From contig NZ_JAUHPW010000003.1 in NCBI RefSeq assembly GCF_030418455.1, positions 62,001 through 126,000 on the forward strand: a stretch of 64,000 nt of DNA, given 5' to 3'. Of this stretch, positions 8,236 through 16,896 are shown one piece after another. The DNA comes from Demequina litoralis. GTDB taxonomy: Bacteria; Actinomycetota; Actinomycetes; Actinomycetales; Demequinaceae. The notes beneath the pieces are model-generated. The model was given only the letters and a program-made list of their open reading frames with translations, was not told where the DNA came from and did not search any database. The translations under genes were made by a program, and so were the position numbers. The number at the start of each line of letters is the position of its first letter. Positions within the stretch are counted from its first letter, which is position 1.

Positions 8236-9483
8236 CTAGTGCTCGCGGACCACGCCTGCGCCGACGGTGCGGTTGGTCGCCTCGTCGATGAGGATGAACG
8301 ATCCGGTGGTGCGGTTGTCGGCGTAGTCGTCGACCAGCAGGGGGCTGGTGACGCGCAGCTTGACCCGTCCGATGGAGTTCAGGTTCAGCTCGGTGGCGTC
8401 GGTGTTGCGGTGCAGCGTGTTGACGTCGAGCTCGTAGGCGATGTCCTTGACCATGGCGCGGGCCATGCGGGTGGTGTGCAGGATCCCGAGCTTGCGGCCA
8501 GGGGTCAGGGCGTCGGCGTCCATCCAGCAGATGGTCGCGTCGAGGTCCTGGGTGGGCTCGGGGTGGTTGCCCACGCGGCAGATCACGTCGCCGCGGGAGA
8601 CGTCGATCTCGTCCTCGAGGCGCAGCGTGACGGACATGGGCGGCTGGGCGACCTCGAGGGGTCCGCCCGGGCCGTCGATCGCGGCGACCTTGCTGGTCAT
8701 GCCCGAGGGCAGGGCCAGGACCTCGTCGCCGACGCGGATGGTGCCCGAGGCGACCTGCCCGGCGAAGCCGCGGTAGTCGTGGACCTCGTTGCGCATGGGC
8801 CGGATGACGTACTGCACGGGGAAGCGCACGTCCTGCAGGTTGCGGTCCGAGGCGATGTGGACGTGCTCGAGGTGGTGCATCAGCGACGCACCGCCGTACC
8901 AGGGCATGTTCACCGAGCGGTCCACGACGTTGTCGCCCAGCAGCGCCGACAGCGGGATCGCGGTCAGGTCGGGCACGTCGAGCTTCGCGGAGAACTCCGT
9001 GAACTCGTCGTAGATCTCGTTGAAGCGCTCCTCGGACCAGCCCACCAGGTCCATCTTGTTGACCGCGAGGACCACGTGGGGCACGCGCAGCAGCGACGAC
9101 AGGGTCGCGTGACGACGCGACTGCTCCGTCATGCCCTTGCGGGCGTCGACCAGGATGATCGCGAGGTCCGCGGTGGAGGCACCGGTGACCATGTTGCGCG
9201 TGTACTGCTGGTGGCCGGGCGTGTCCGCGATGATGAACTTGCGCTTCGGGGTCGCGAAGTAGCGGTAGGCGACATCGATGGTGATGCCCTGCTCACGCTC
9301 GGCACGCAGACCATCGGTCAGCAGCGCCAGGTCGGTGTACTCCGTGCCCCGGGCCTTGGAGGCCATCTCGACCGCGTCGAGCTGGTCCTCGAAGATCGAC
9401 TTGCTGTCGTACAGCAGACGGCCGATGAGGGTGGACTTGCCGTCGTCGACCGAACCCGCGGTCGCGAAACGGAGAAGATCCAT
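8236..9483 (-). CDS. cysN: Sulfate adenylyltransferase subunit 1 (GTPase)
   Basis: A 415-residue translation-factor-like GTPase. G1 is GSVDDGKSTLIGRLL near residue 10, G3 is DTPGHQQYTRNM near 90, and G4 is NKMDL near 145; EF-Tu-like beta domains follow. With CysD it couples GTP hydrolysis to formation of APS from ATP and sulfate in the cytoplasm. It lacks the C-terminal APS kinase domain found in fused NodQ/CysNC proteins, consistent with the separate cysC downstream. The start ATG at 9483 shares one base with the cysD stop, indicating translational coupling. Its length matches stand-alone CysN. Confidence 0.96.
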   Translation of the reverse strand: MDLLRFATAGSVDDGKSTLIGRLLYDSKSIFEDQLDAVEMASKARGTEYTDLALLTDGLRAEREQGITIDVAYRYFATPKRKFIIADTPGHQQYTRNMVTGASTADLAIILVDARKGMTEQSRRHATLSSLLRVPHVVLAVNKMDLVGWSEERFNEIYDEFTEFSAKLDVPDLTAIPLSALLGDNVVDRSVNMPWYGGASLMHHLEHVHIASDRNLQDVRFPVQYVIRPMRNEVHDYRGFAGQVASGTIRVGDEVLALPSGMTSKVAAIDGPGGPLEVAQPPMSVTLRLEDEIDVSRGDVICRVGNHPEPTQDLDATICWMDADALTPGRKLGILHTTRMARAMVKDIAYELDVNTLHRNTDATELNLNSIGRVKLRVTSPLLVDDYADNRTTGSFILIDEATNRTVGAGVVREH

Positions 9484-10385
9484 CAGAAGTACCCTTCCTT
9501 CTTGCGGTCCTCCATCGCGGCCTCCGACACCCGGTCGTCGCCGCGCGTGGCACCGCGCTCAGTAAGCCTTGTCGCCGCGGTCTCCGCGATGATCTTGTCG
9601 ATCGTGTCCGCGTCCGACAGCACCGCCGCCGTCAACGTCGCGTCGCCGACGGTGCGGTACCGCACCGTGCGCCGCTCGATCATCTCGCCCTCACGAGGCG
9701 TGCAGAACTCGTTGGCCGCCATCCACATGCCGTCACGGTGGAACACGTCACGCTCGTGCGCCATGTAGATCGACGGCACCTCGATGCCGCGGGAGTTGAT
9801 GTAGTCCCAGATGTCCAGCTCGGTCCAGTTGCTCAGCGGGAACACACGGATCGACTCGCCCATGTGCACCCGGCCGTTGTACAGGCTCCACAGCTCGGGA
9901 CGCTGGTTGCGCGGATCCCACTGGCCGAACTCGTCACGGAACGAGAACACCCGCTCCTTCGCACGGGCCTTCTCCTCGTCGCGACGCGCACCACCCATGG
10001 CCGCGTCGAAACGGTTCTTCTCGATCGTGTCCAGCAGCACCGGCGTCTGGATACGGTTGCGCGAGCCGTTGGGCTCCTCCCGCACCGTGCCCTTGTCGAT
10101 GGCCTCCTGCACCGACCCCACCACCAGGTTCAGGCCATGCTCGGCCACGATCCGGTCGCGATAGTCGATGACCTCAGGGAAGTTGTGGCCCGTGTCGATG
10201 TGCACCACCGGCATCGGCAGCCGCGCCGGCGCGAACGCCTTCAAAGCGATATGCAGCAGGACGATCGAGTCCTTGCCACCCGAGAACAGCAGAGCCGGAC
10301 GCTCCATCTGCGCGACGACCTCGCGCACGATGTGAATAGCCTCCGCCTCCAGCGCATCCAGCTGGCTGAACGTGGTTGCCGTCAT
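9483..10385 (-). CDS. cysD: Sulfate adenylyltransferase subunit 2
   Basis: A 300-residue PP-loop ATP pyrophosphatase. The PP-loop LLFSGGKDSIVLLH lies near residues 33-46, with HIDTGHNFPE and GGARRDEEKARAKE further on, and the family-typical C-terminal end EDRKKEGYF. With CysN it makes APS. It sits between cysQ, whose stop abuts its start, and cysN, with which it overlaps by one base. The length is typical for CysD (about 300). Confidence 0.97.
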   Translation of the reverse strand: MTATTFSQLDALEAEAIHIVREVVAQMERPALLFSGGKDSIVLLHIALKAFAPARLPMPVVHIDTGHNFPEVIDYRDRIVAEHGLNLVVGSVQEAIDKGTVREEPNGSRNRIQTPVLLDTIEKNRFDAAMGGARRDEEKARAKERVFSFRDEFGQWDPRNQRPELWSLYNGRVHMGESIRVFPLSNWTELDIWDYINSRGIEVPSIYMAHERDVFHRDGMWMAANEFCTPREGEMIERRTVRYRTVGDATLTAAVLSDADTIDKIIAETAATRLTERGATRGDDRVSEAAMEDRKKEGYF

Positions 10386-11150
10386 CTAAAGGTCTCCGTC
10401 GGTGTAGTCCGAGATCGCCGCGAGGATCCGCGGCGCGAGGTCCGGACGGCACACGACCAGGTCCGGAAGGTAAGGGTCCGAGCCATTGTAGACGAGCGCA
10501 CTGCCGTCGATACGAGAGGTGTGCAGGCCCGCGGCACGCGCGAACGCGACCGGCGCTGCGGAGTCCCACTCGTACTGGCCGCCCGCGTGGACGTACGCGT
10601 CCACCTGGCCGCGGGCCACGGCGGCGATCTTCACGCCCGCCGATCCCATCGGCATGAGCTCGGCGTCCAGGGCGGCGCGCACCGGCTCGGTCACGGCCGG
10701 CGGGCGCGACCGCGACACCGCCAGGCGCAGCGGCGCCGACTCGTCGCGGGCGGGCACCTCGGGGGTGTCCGCCGACGACAGCACGAGGTCCTCGCCCGGG
10801 ATCGCGACGACGCCCAGCGTCAGCTCGCCCTTCTCCCACAGCGCCACGTGCACCGCCCAGTCCGCGCGGCCCTCGGAGAACTCCCGGGTGCCGTCGAGGG
10901 GGTCGATGATCCACACGCGGTCCGCGCTCAGCCGCACGGCGGAGTCCTTGGCCTCCTCGCTCAGCACCGCGTCGTGAGGACGGTGCTCGGCCAGCAGCGC
11001 CGCCAGCACCTCCTGGGCCGCGGCATCGCCGGCGTTGCCCAGCTCCTTGCCCTCCAGGCCCGACTCGCGGCGCACCCGCAGCAGCTCCGCCCCCGCGGCC
11101 CGCGCGAGCAGCGCGGCGAGCTCCGCGTCGGCGACGTCCTGGTGTGCCAT
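10386..11150 (-). CDS. cysQ: 3'(2'),5'-bisphosphate nucleotidase
   Basis: A 254-residue inositol monophosphatase-fold protein with the metal-binding motif WIIDPLDGTREF near residues 85-97, an EEAK acidic site before it, and the second motif EWDSAAPVAFARAAG near 200. CysQ hydrolyses PAP, the by-product of sulfotransferases and PAPS reductases. The start ATG at 11150 has a clear AGGAGG six bases upstream on this strand; longer in-frame extensions read as non-conserved sequence. It is the first gene of the PAPS operon. With two sulfotransferase-like genes nearby and no cysH, recycling after sulfotransfer is the likely main task. Confidence 0.93.
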   Translation of the reverse strand: MAHQDVADAELAALLARAAGAELLRVRRESGLEGKELGNAGDAAAQEVLAALLAEHRPHDAVLSEEAKDSAVRLSADRVWIIDPLDGTREFSEGRADWAVHVALWEKGELTLGVVAIPGEDLVLSSADTPEVPARDESAPLRLAVSRSRPPAVTEPVRAALDAELMPMGSAGVKIAAVARGQVDAYVHAGGQYEWDSAAPVAFARAAGLHTSRIDGSALVYNGSDPYLPDLVVCRPDLAPRILAAISDYTDGDL

Positions 11151-11397
11151 GCATTGCCTCCTGATCGTGCGCGCCCCTGGCGGGACGCGCGTCGGCCCCA
11201 CGCTACAGGCTGGCGCCTCGGGGGTGCGTGCGAGCCAACGTCGCGGACCCGGCGGGGGTTCCCGGGCGGCCTCGAGGGGCGGCGCGGCGCGCATCGTCCG
11301 GCGGCCCGGTTGATAACCTACGGTTCCGTAGCCTACGCTGGCGTAGGTTACGGCGCGGGCGCCACAGCGCCCCGCCCGCTGAACGGAAGGAGCACCC
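11151..11397. promoter_or_regulatory. Divergent intergenic region, cysQ versus dehydrogenase operon
   Basis: The gap of 247 bp separates two divergent operons. It holds one copy of the recurrent CGCATCGTC word at 11290-11298 and the tandem palindromes at 11317-11347. No coding signal or small RNA was recognised. Confidence 0.5.
11317..11347. promoter_or_regulatory. Tandem TetR-like operators
   Basis: Two abutting 16-bp palindromes: CCTACGGTTCCGTAGC (one mismatch at the outer base) and CCTACGCTGGCGTAGG (perfect). Both share the TACG-N4-CGTA core common to TetR-family operators. They lie 50-80 bp before the E1alpha start at 11398, where a repressor would block the promoter. No TetR gene adjoins, so the regulator is elsewhere. 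Confidence 0.65.
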
Positions 11398-12528
11398 GTG
11401 GAAGCACACGGCCCGCACGCTGACGACGACCTCGTCACGATGCTCACCCGCACCGGGGAGCGCGTCCCGCACCCCGACTTCGACCGGTACGCCGAGGACC
11501 TCGACGCGGCGACCCTGCGCCGCATGTGGCACGACATGACCGTGGTGCGCGGCTTCGACAACGAGGCCACGAGCCTGCAGCGCCAGGGCGAGCTGGGGCT
11601 GTGGGTGCAGTCGCTCGGCCAGGAGGCCGCGCAGATCGGCTCCGGCCACGCGCTCAACGGCAACGACTTCGTCTTCCCCTCGTACCGTGAGCACGGCGTC
11701 GCGCTCACGCGGGGCGTCGACCTGCCCGAGATCCTGCGCATCTTCCGCGGGCTGCAGCACGGGGCCTGGGACCCCGAGGCGCACCGCTTCCACCTCTACA
11801 CCCTCGTCATCGGCGCGCACTCGCTGCACGCGACCGGCTACGCGATGGCGATGGACCGCGACGGGCTCGTCGGGACCGGCGACCCGGCGCGCGACGGCGC
11901 GGTGGTCTGCTACTTCGGCGACGGCGCGACCAGCCAGGGCGACGTCAACGAGGCGATGGTCTTCGCGGCCGTGCACGATGCGCCGGTGGTGTTCTTCGTG
12001 CAGAACAACCAGTTCGCGATCTCGGAGCCGGTGACGCGCCAGAGCCGCGTCCCGCTCGCGCAGCGCGGCGCCGGCTTCGGCATCCCGGCGGTGCGGGTCG
12101 ACGGCAACGACGTCGTCGCCTGCTACGCCGTCACCCGCTGGGCGCTCGAGCGCGCCCGCTCGGGCGGCGGGCCCGTGCTCATCGAGGCCTTCACCTACCG
12201 CATGGGCGCGCACACCACCTCGGACGACCCGACGCGCTACCGGACGCGCGCCGACGAGTCGTACTGGGCCGAGCGCGACCCGATCGCGCGCCTCGACGCG
12301 TACCTCTCCTCCCTCGGCGAGCTGGGGGACGATGCGCGGGAGGCCGTCGCCGCCGAGGTCAAGGAGCTCGGACGCCGCACCCGCGAGACCGTCCGCTCCT
12401 GGGAGGTCCCGGCCGTCGCGAGCATGTTCGAGCACGTCTACGCCGAGCCCCACGCCACGGTCGATGCGGAGCGGGCGTGGTTCGAGCGCTACGAGCGCTC
12501 GTTCGCGGAGCAGGGGGTGCACGCGTGA
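11398..12528 (+). CDS. 2-oxo acid dehydrogenase E1 alpha subunit
   Basis: A 376-residue thiamin diphosphate enzyme subunit with the ThDP motif beginning GDGATSQGDVNEA (near residue 170) and ending about 28 residues later in NN. The substrate is either pyruvate or branched-chain 2-oxo acids; the short alpha/beta/E2 arrangement is common for actinobacterial bkd or pdhABC loci, and sequence alone does not decide. The start is GTG at 11398, preceded by GGAAGG with seven bases spacing. The next gene overlaps its stop as GTGA. Tandem TetR-like operators lie upstream, so the operon is probably repressed until a metabolite signal appears. No E3 gene is visible nearby. Confidence 0.88.
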   Translation: MEAHGPHADDDLVTMLTRTGERVPHPDFDRYAEDLDAATLRRMWHDMTVVRGFDNEATSLQRQGELGLWVQSLGQEAAQIGSGHALNGNDFVFPSYREHGVALTRGVDLPEILRIFRGLQHGAWDPEAHRFHLYTLVIGAHSLHATGYAMAMDRDGLVGTGDPARDGAVVCYFGDGATSQGDVNEAMVFAAVHDAPVVFFVQNNQFAISEPVTRQSRVPLAQRGAGFGIPAVRVDGNDVVACYAVTRWALERARSGGGPVLIEAFTYRMGAHTTSDDPTRYRTRADESYWAERDPIARLDAYLSSLGELGDDAREAVAAEVKELGRRTRETVRSWEVPAVASMFEHVYAEPHATVDAERAWFERYERSFAEQGVHA

Positions 12529-13538
12529 CCCAGATGACGATGGCGGGCGCGATCAACCGCGGCCTGCGTGCCGCGATGGACCGCGACGAGAAGGTCCTCC
12601 TCATGGGCGAGGACATCGGCCAGCTCGGCGGGGTCTTCCGCGTCACCGACGGGCTGTGGAAGGACTTCGGCCCCGACCGGGTCATGGACACCCCGCTCGC
12701 GGAGTCCGGCATCGTCGGCACCGCGATCGGCATGGCGATGCGCGGCTACCGGCCGGTCATCGAGATCCAGTTCGACGGCTTCATCTTCCCGGCCTACGAC
12801 CAGATCACGACCCAGCTCGCGAAGATGCACTACCGCTCGCAGGGGCGCATCCAGCTGCCCGTCGTGATCCGCGTGCCGTTCGCCGGCGGGATCGGCGCGG
12901 TCGAGCACCACTCGGAGAGCCCCGAGGCGCTGTTCGCCCACACGGCCGGACTGCGGGCGATCTCGCCCGCGACGCCGCAGGACGCGTACGACATGATCCA
13001 GCAGGCGATCGCATCGCCCGACCCGGTCCTCTTCTTCGAGCCCAAGGCCCGCTACTGGGACAAGGGCGAGGTCGACGAGTCCCGCGTCGACGCGCAGCTC
13101 TCCGCCGAGGACGGCGCCTCCGCCGGCACCGCCGAGATGTCGCGCGGCCGCGTGGCCCGCTCCGGCACCGACGTCACGCTCGTCGCCTACGGGCCCACCG
13201 TGCGGCTCGCGCTGCAGGCCGCCGAGGTCGCGGGCGCCGACGGCACGAGCGTCGAGGTGGTCGACCTGCGCTCGATCTCCCCGCTGGACTCCGCCACGGT
13301 GGTCCGCTCGGCCAAGCGCACGGGGCGCGTCGTCATCGTCCACGAGGCGCCCACCGCGTACGGCCCGGGCGCCGAGCTCTCGGCGCGCATCGCGGAGGAG
13401 GCCTTCTTCCACCTCCACGCGCCGGTGCTCCGGGTCGGCGGCTTCCACGCGCCCTACCCTGGCAGCAAGCTGGAGCACGACTACCTTCCCAACCTTGACC
13501 GCGTGCTCGACGCCGTCGACCGCGTCATGACGCACTGA
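12525..13538 (+). CDS. 2-oxo acid dehydrogenase E1 beta subunit
   Basis: A 337-residue transketolase-like subunit, with MTMAGAINRGLRAAM at the N-terminus, MGEDIGQLGGVFRVTDGL near 25-45 and a C-terminal transketolase domain (VVDLRSISPLD near 245). It pairs with the alpha subunit to bind ThDP and decarboxylate the 2-oxo acid. The start is taken as the GTG at 12525 because it overlaps the upstream stop by four bases and leaves a normal N-terminus; an upstream in-frame ATG would overlap E1alpha by about 50 bases. The E2 gene follows after ten bases. Confidence 0.9.
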   Translation: MTQMTMAGAINRGLRAAMDRDEKVLLMGEDIGQLGGVFRVTDGLWKDFGPDRVMDTPLAESGIVGTAIGMAMRGYRPVIEIQFDGFIFPAYDQITTQLAKMHYRSQGRIQLPVVIRVPFAGGIGAVEHHSESPEALFAHTAGLRAISPATPQDAYDMIQQAIASPDPVLFFEPKARYWDKGEVDESRVDAQLSAEDGASAGTAEMSRGRVARSGTDVTLVAYGPTVRLALQAAEVAGADGTSVEVVDLRSISPLDSATVVRSAKRTGRVVIVHEAPTAYGPGAELSARIAEEAFFHLHAPVLRVGGFHAPYPGSKLEHDYLPNLDRVLDAVDRVMTH

Positions 13539-13548
13539 GAGGCCACGC

Positions 13549-14976
13549 ATGCCCACCAGCGAGACCTTCCACATGCCGGACGCCGGCGAGGGCCTGACCG
13601 AGGCGGACATCGTCGCGTGGCGCGTCGCGCCCGGCGACACGGTCGAGGTCAACCAGCCCCTCGTCGAGATCGAGACCGCGAAGTCCCTGGTCGAGCTGCC
13701 GTGCCCGTTCGACGGCGTCGTGGTCCGCCTGCTCGCGCAGGAGGGCGACACCGTCGAGGTCGGCGTCGCGATCGCGGAGTTCGACGTCGACCCCGGCGGC
13801 GAGGCCCCGGCGGACGATGCGCCGGTCGCGCAGGACGCGGTCGCCGCCGAGGCGGTGGTCGAGGAGGCCGTGGAGGCGCCCGCGGCCGCGCCTGCTCCCG
13901 CACCCGCGCCCGCGGCGCCGGCCGCTCCGGCAGCCGCCGCATCGTCCCCCGCCCAGGAGGGATCCGGCGCGGTGCTCGTGGGCTACGGCGTCAAGGCCGG
14001 TTCCGCGCAGCGGCGCCCGCGCCGCGAGGGTGCGCTCGACCCGATCGGCGGCGCCGACGAGGCGAGCGAGTATCCCGTGCTCGCGAAGCCGCCGGTCCGC
14101 AAGCTCGCGCGCGAGCTCGGCGTGGACCTCACCACCGTGACGCCGTCGGGCCCCGGCGGCCTCGTGACCCGCGAGGACGTCGAGCAGGCGGCGCAGGCGC
14201 GCTCGGCCCGCACGCTCGCGACCTACGCGGCCGACGATCAGCCCTGGCTCGAGTCCGGCTACTCGAAGGACGGCGGCCGCTCGACCCGCGTGCCCGTGCG
14301 GTCGGTGCGCAAGCGCACCGCCGAGGCGATGGTGAAGTCCGCCTTCACCGCACCGCACGTCACGGTGTTCCACACCGCCGACGTCACCGAGACCATGAAC
14401 CTCGTCAAGCGGCTCAAGGCCGACCGCGAGTTCGCCGACGTCCGCGTGACGCCGCTGCTCATCGTCGCCAAGGCGCTGCTGCTCGCGGTGCGCCGCCACC
14501 CGGAGATCAACGCCGCGTGGGACGACGCCGCGCAGGAGATCGTGTACAAGCACTTCGTCAACCTCGGCATCGCGGCCTCGACGCCGCGCGGCCTGCTCGT
14601 GCCGAACATCAAGGACGCCCACCGCCTGCCGCTCAAGGAGCTCGCGCTCGAGATCGGCGAGCTCACCGCGCTCGCGCGCGAGAACCGCACGCCCCCGGCC
14701 GCGCTGTCCGGCGGCACCATCTCGATCACCAACGTGGGTCCGCTGGGCATCGACACCGGCACCCCGATCCTCAACCCCGGCGAGTCCGCGATCCTCGCCT
14801 TCGGCGCGATCCGCGAGCAGCCGTGGGTGCACGAGGGCGAGATCAAGGTGCGCTGGGTGACGCAGCTCGCGCTGAGCTTCGACCACCGCCTCGTCGACGG
14901 GGAGCTGGGCGCGCGCGTGCTCGCGGACGTGGGCCGCGTGATGAGCGACCCGTCCCAGGGGCTCGTCTGGGGCTAG
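13549..14976 (+). CDS. 2-oxo acid dehydrogenase E2 (lipoyl acyltransferase)
   Basis: A 475-residue protein with one lipoyl domain (residues 1-80; lipoylated Lys in IETAKSLVE), an Ala/Pro-rich flexible linker (about 85-140), a peripheral subunit-binding domain (LAKPPVRKLARELGVDL, near 180-215) and the catalytic acyltransferase domain ending in SFDHRLVDGELGA, which contains the His of the HxxxDG motif. It transfers the acyl group from E1 to CoA. GAGAGG precedes the ATG. Two copies of the recurrent 9-mer fall in its linker, where sequence constraint is low. E3 must come from elsewhere. Confidence 0.92.
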   Translation: MPTSETFHMPDAGEGLTEADIVAWRVAPGDTVEVNQPLVEIETAKSLVELPCPFDGVVVRLLAQEGDTVEVGVAIAEFDVDPGGEAPADDAPVAQDAVAAEAVVEEAVEAPAAAPAPAPAPAAPAAPAAAASSPAQEGSGAVLVGYGVKAGSAQRRPRREGALDPIGGADEASEYPVLAKPPVRKLARELGVDLTTVTPSGPGGLVTREDVEQAAQARSARTLATYAADDQPWLESGYSKDGGRSTRVPVRSVRKRTAEAMVKSAFTAPHVTVFHTADVTETMNLVKRLKADREFADVRVTPLLIVAKALLLAVRRHPEINAAWDDAAQEIVYKHFVNLGIAASTPRGLLVPNIKDAHRLPLKELALEIGELTALARENRTPPAALSGGTISITNVGPLGIDTGTPILNPGESAILAFGAIREQPWVHEGEIKVRWVTQLALSFDHRLVDGELGARVLADVGRVMSDPSQGLVWG

Positions 14977-15043
14977 CCCGCACGGGCGCGGTAGAGTCGC
15001 CTGGTTGCACGCCCGCTCGGGCGTGAGAGAGAAGGGTGCTCGC

Positions 15044-15751
15044 ATGGCCGTCGTGTTCGAGGGGCTCGTCTATCTCGATCCGCAGAAGACCGGTTCGACG
15101 TACGTCGAGGAGGTCCTCATCGAGGTCCTCGGCCAGGAGCCGGTCATGCGCAACCGCCACGGCGTGATCAACCAGCACGACCCCGACCTGCTGCACTGCA
15201 TCTCCGTGCGTGATCCGTGGGCGCAGTACCTGTCGCTGTACCGCTACGGCGTCGACCGCCACGGCGGGGTGTCCAAGAACCTGCGCCAGTCCGGCAACGG
15301 CGCCGTCTACGACGACTTCGGCACGTGGCTCGACGTGGTGCTCGACCCGGCCAACACCGCCCTGGTCGCCGGGCGGTGGGGCTCGAGCGGCATCGCGCCG
15401 CTGGTCGGGCTCCAGACCTTCCGCTACCTGCGTCTCGCCGTGTCGCGCCCCTTCGCACGCATGGCCACGATGAAGACCGTCGAGGATGTGCGCGCGCAGC
15501 ACGCCGAGCACAAGATGTGGGACGTGGCGCTCCGCACCGAGTCGCTCGCGGAGGACGTGGTCGGCATGCTCGACGCTCACCGCGACCGCCTCGGGATCAC
15601 CATGAGCCGCGACGAGATCGAGGCGGTCGCGAAGGCGCACGCCGGCGCGAACGCCTCGAAGTCGGGCCGGGTCGGGATGGACGCCGAGCACCGCGCGCGC
15701 ATCGCGGAGCGCGAGTGGCTGCTCCTCGAGGAGTTCGGCTACCAGGTCTGA
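15044..15751 (+). CDS. Sulfotransferase-like protein
   Basis: A 235-residue protein. The N-terminus VYLDPQKTGSTYVEEVL matches the 5'-phosphosulfate loop of sulfotransferases (PKTGST type), and CISVRDPWAQYLSLYRYG near residue 60 matches the 3'-phosphate-binding RxxxxxxxS segment. It probably moves sulfate from PAPS to an unknown acceptor. No signal peptide is seen. The start at ATG 15044 follows GAGAGAAGGG; a -10 box TAGAGT at 14992-14997 gives a leader of about 40 bases. It stands alone, but 4 kb from the PAPS operon. C-terminal residues beyond about 110 are not recognisable. Confidence 0.65.
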   Translation: MAVVFEGLVYLDPQKTGSTYVEEVLIEVLGQEPVMRNRHGVINQHDPDLLHCISVRDPWAQYLSLYRYGVDRHGGVSKNLRQSGNGAVYDDFGTWLDVVLDPANTALVAGRWGSSGIAPLVGLQTFRYLRLAVSRPFARMATMKTVEDVRAQHAEHKMWDVALRTESLAEDVVGMLDAHRDRLGITMSRDEIEAVAKAHAGANASKSGRVGMDAEHRARIAEREWLLLEEFGYQV

Positions 15752-15818
15752 CGATCCGGCCCGGCTGCTAGCCTCGACGAGGTCAAGGACTCGTCAAGCA
15801 AGCACCAAGGAGGCTGCG

Positions 15819-16841
15819 ATGGAGCGGTGGCTCGCCGGGGACGATGTGCCCCTTCCCGAGGTTGCCGCATCCGTGCGCGCCTGGACGCCGTTCGCGGTCG
15901 ACTCGCCGCTCTACGAGGCCTTCGCGCGCCGCCTGGCCGACGACCCCGACGTCCTCGGCGTGCTCGCGCGCATCCGCACGTCGCCCCCGATCAACGTCCT
16001 GTTCGCGGCCGTGCAGCACCTCCTCGCCGCGGACGATGCGCTCGCGGCCTGGTACCCCCGCCTCGCGGAGGCGGCACGCACCCCGGACGACGAGGCCTAC
16101 GCGGCCTTCCGGGCCTTCGTGCTCGCCCGCCGGGACGAGATCCTCGAGCTCGGCGCGACCCGCCGGACACAGACCAACGAGGTCCGCCGGTGCGCGGTCC
16201 TCATGCCGGTGATCGCGGCCGCGCTCGTGGAGCGCGGCTGGGACGGCCCGGTGCACGCGATCGACATGGGCGCCTCGGCCGGGCTGGGCCTGCTCATGGA
16301 CCGCGTCGCGTACCGCTACGGCGGCACCCGCCTCGGCTCGGCGCCGCTGACCCTCGACAGCGAGAACCGTGGCGGCTTCCCGCTGCCCGACGCCCCGCCC
16401 GCGTTCGCGACCCGCACGGGGCTCGACCTCGCGCCCGTCGACGCGACGGACCCCGATCAGGCGGCCTGGCTCGAGGCCCTCGTGTGGCCCGAGCAGCAGG
16501 ACCGCCTCGCGCGCCTGCGTGCCGCGATCGCGCTGCGCCGCGACGTCGACATCGCCATGGTGGCCGGCGATGCCGCGTTGACGCTGCCCCGGGTCGCGGC
16601 GGCGCTCCCGGACGGGCCCATCGTGCTGTGGCACTCGATCGCCCTCTACCAGCTGCCCGATCCGGCGCTCGACGCGATCGACGACGCCGTCGCCGCCGTG
16701 GCGGCGGTCCGGCCGCTCGTGCGGGTCGCGTTCGAGCCTCAGCCCGGCGGCGGCGCCGACATCCGCGTCGCGCTGCGGCCACGCGAGGCGGCGCCGGTCG
16801 CGACCGCGCACACGCACGGCGCCTGGCTCGACCGGCCCTGA
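15819..16841 (+). CDS. DUF2332 family protein
   Basis: A 340-residue soluble protein matching the DUF2332 (COG4427) family common in actinobacteria and proteobacteria; function unknown. Recognisable stretches are an N-terminal helical half (SPLYEAFARRLADDPDVL), QTNEVRRCAVLMP near 110-120, and IDMGASAGLGLLMDRV near 145, which looks like a methyltransferase-style glycine-rich turn. The last third contains IVLWHSIALYQLP. A -10 box TAGCCT at 15769-15774 and AAGGAGG just before the ATG define the unit. The neighbours do not suggest a role. Confidence 0.8.
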   Translation: MERWLAGDDVPLPEVAASVRAWTPFAVDSPLYEAFARRLADDPDVLGVLARIRTSPPINVLFAAVQHLLAADDALAAWYPRLAEAARTPDDEAYAAFRAFVLARRDEILELGATRRTQTNEVRRCAVLMPVIAAALVERGWDGPVHAIDMGASAGLGLLMDRVAYRYGGTRLGSAPLTLDSENRGGFPLPDAPPAFATRTGLDLAPVDATDPDQAAWLEALVWPEQQDRLARLRAAIALRRDVDIAMVAGDAALTLPRVAAALPDGPIVLWHSIALYQLPDPALDAIDDAVAAVAAVRPLVRVAFEPQPGGGADIRVALRPREAAPVATAHTHGAWLDRP

Positions 16842-16884
16842 TCCCGCGACCGCCGGCGCGCGAGGCGGACGTCGCGCACGGCCC

Positions 16885-16890
16885 TACCCT
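16885..16890 (+). promoter_or_regulatory. -10 box TACCCT, leaderless start
   Basis: TACCCT, six bases, then ATG at 16897. No ribosome binding site is present, so the copD-ctaG fusion is probably read from a leaderless transcript. Confidence 0.5.
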
Positions 16891-16896
16891 TGAGGC

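Noticed and set aside
14977-15043. An E3 (lipoamide dehydrogenase) gene after E2
   Set aside because: The next gene is a sulfotransferase-like protein; no FAD/NAD disulfide oxidoreductase motif occurs nearby, so E3 must be encoded elsewhere.
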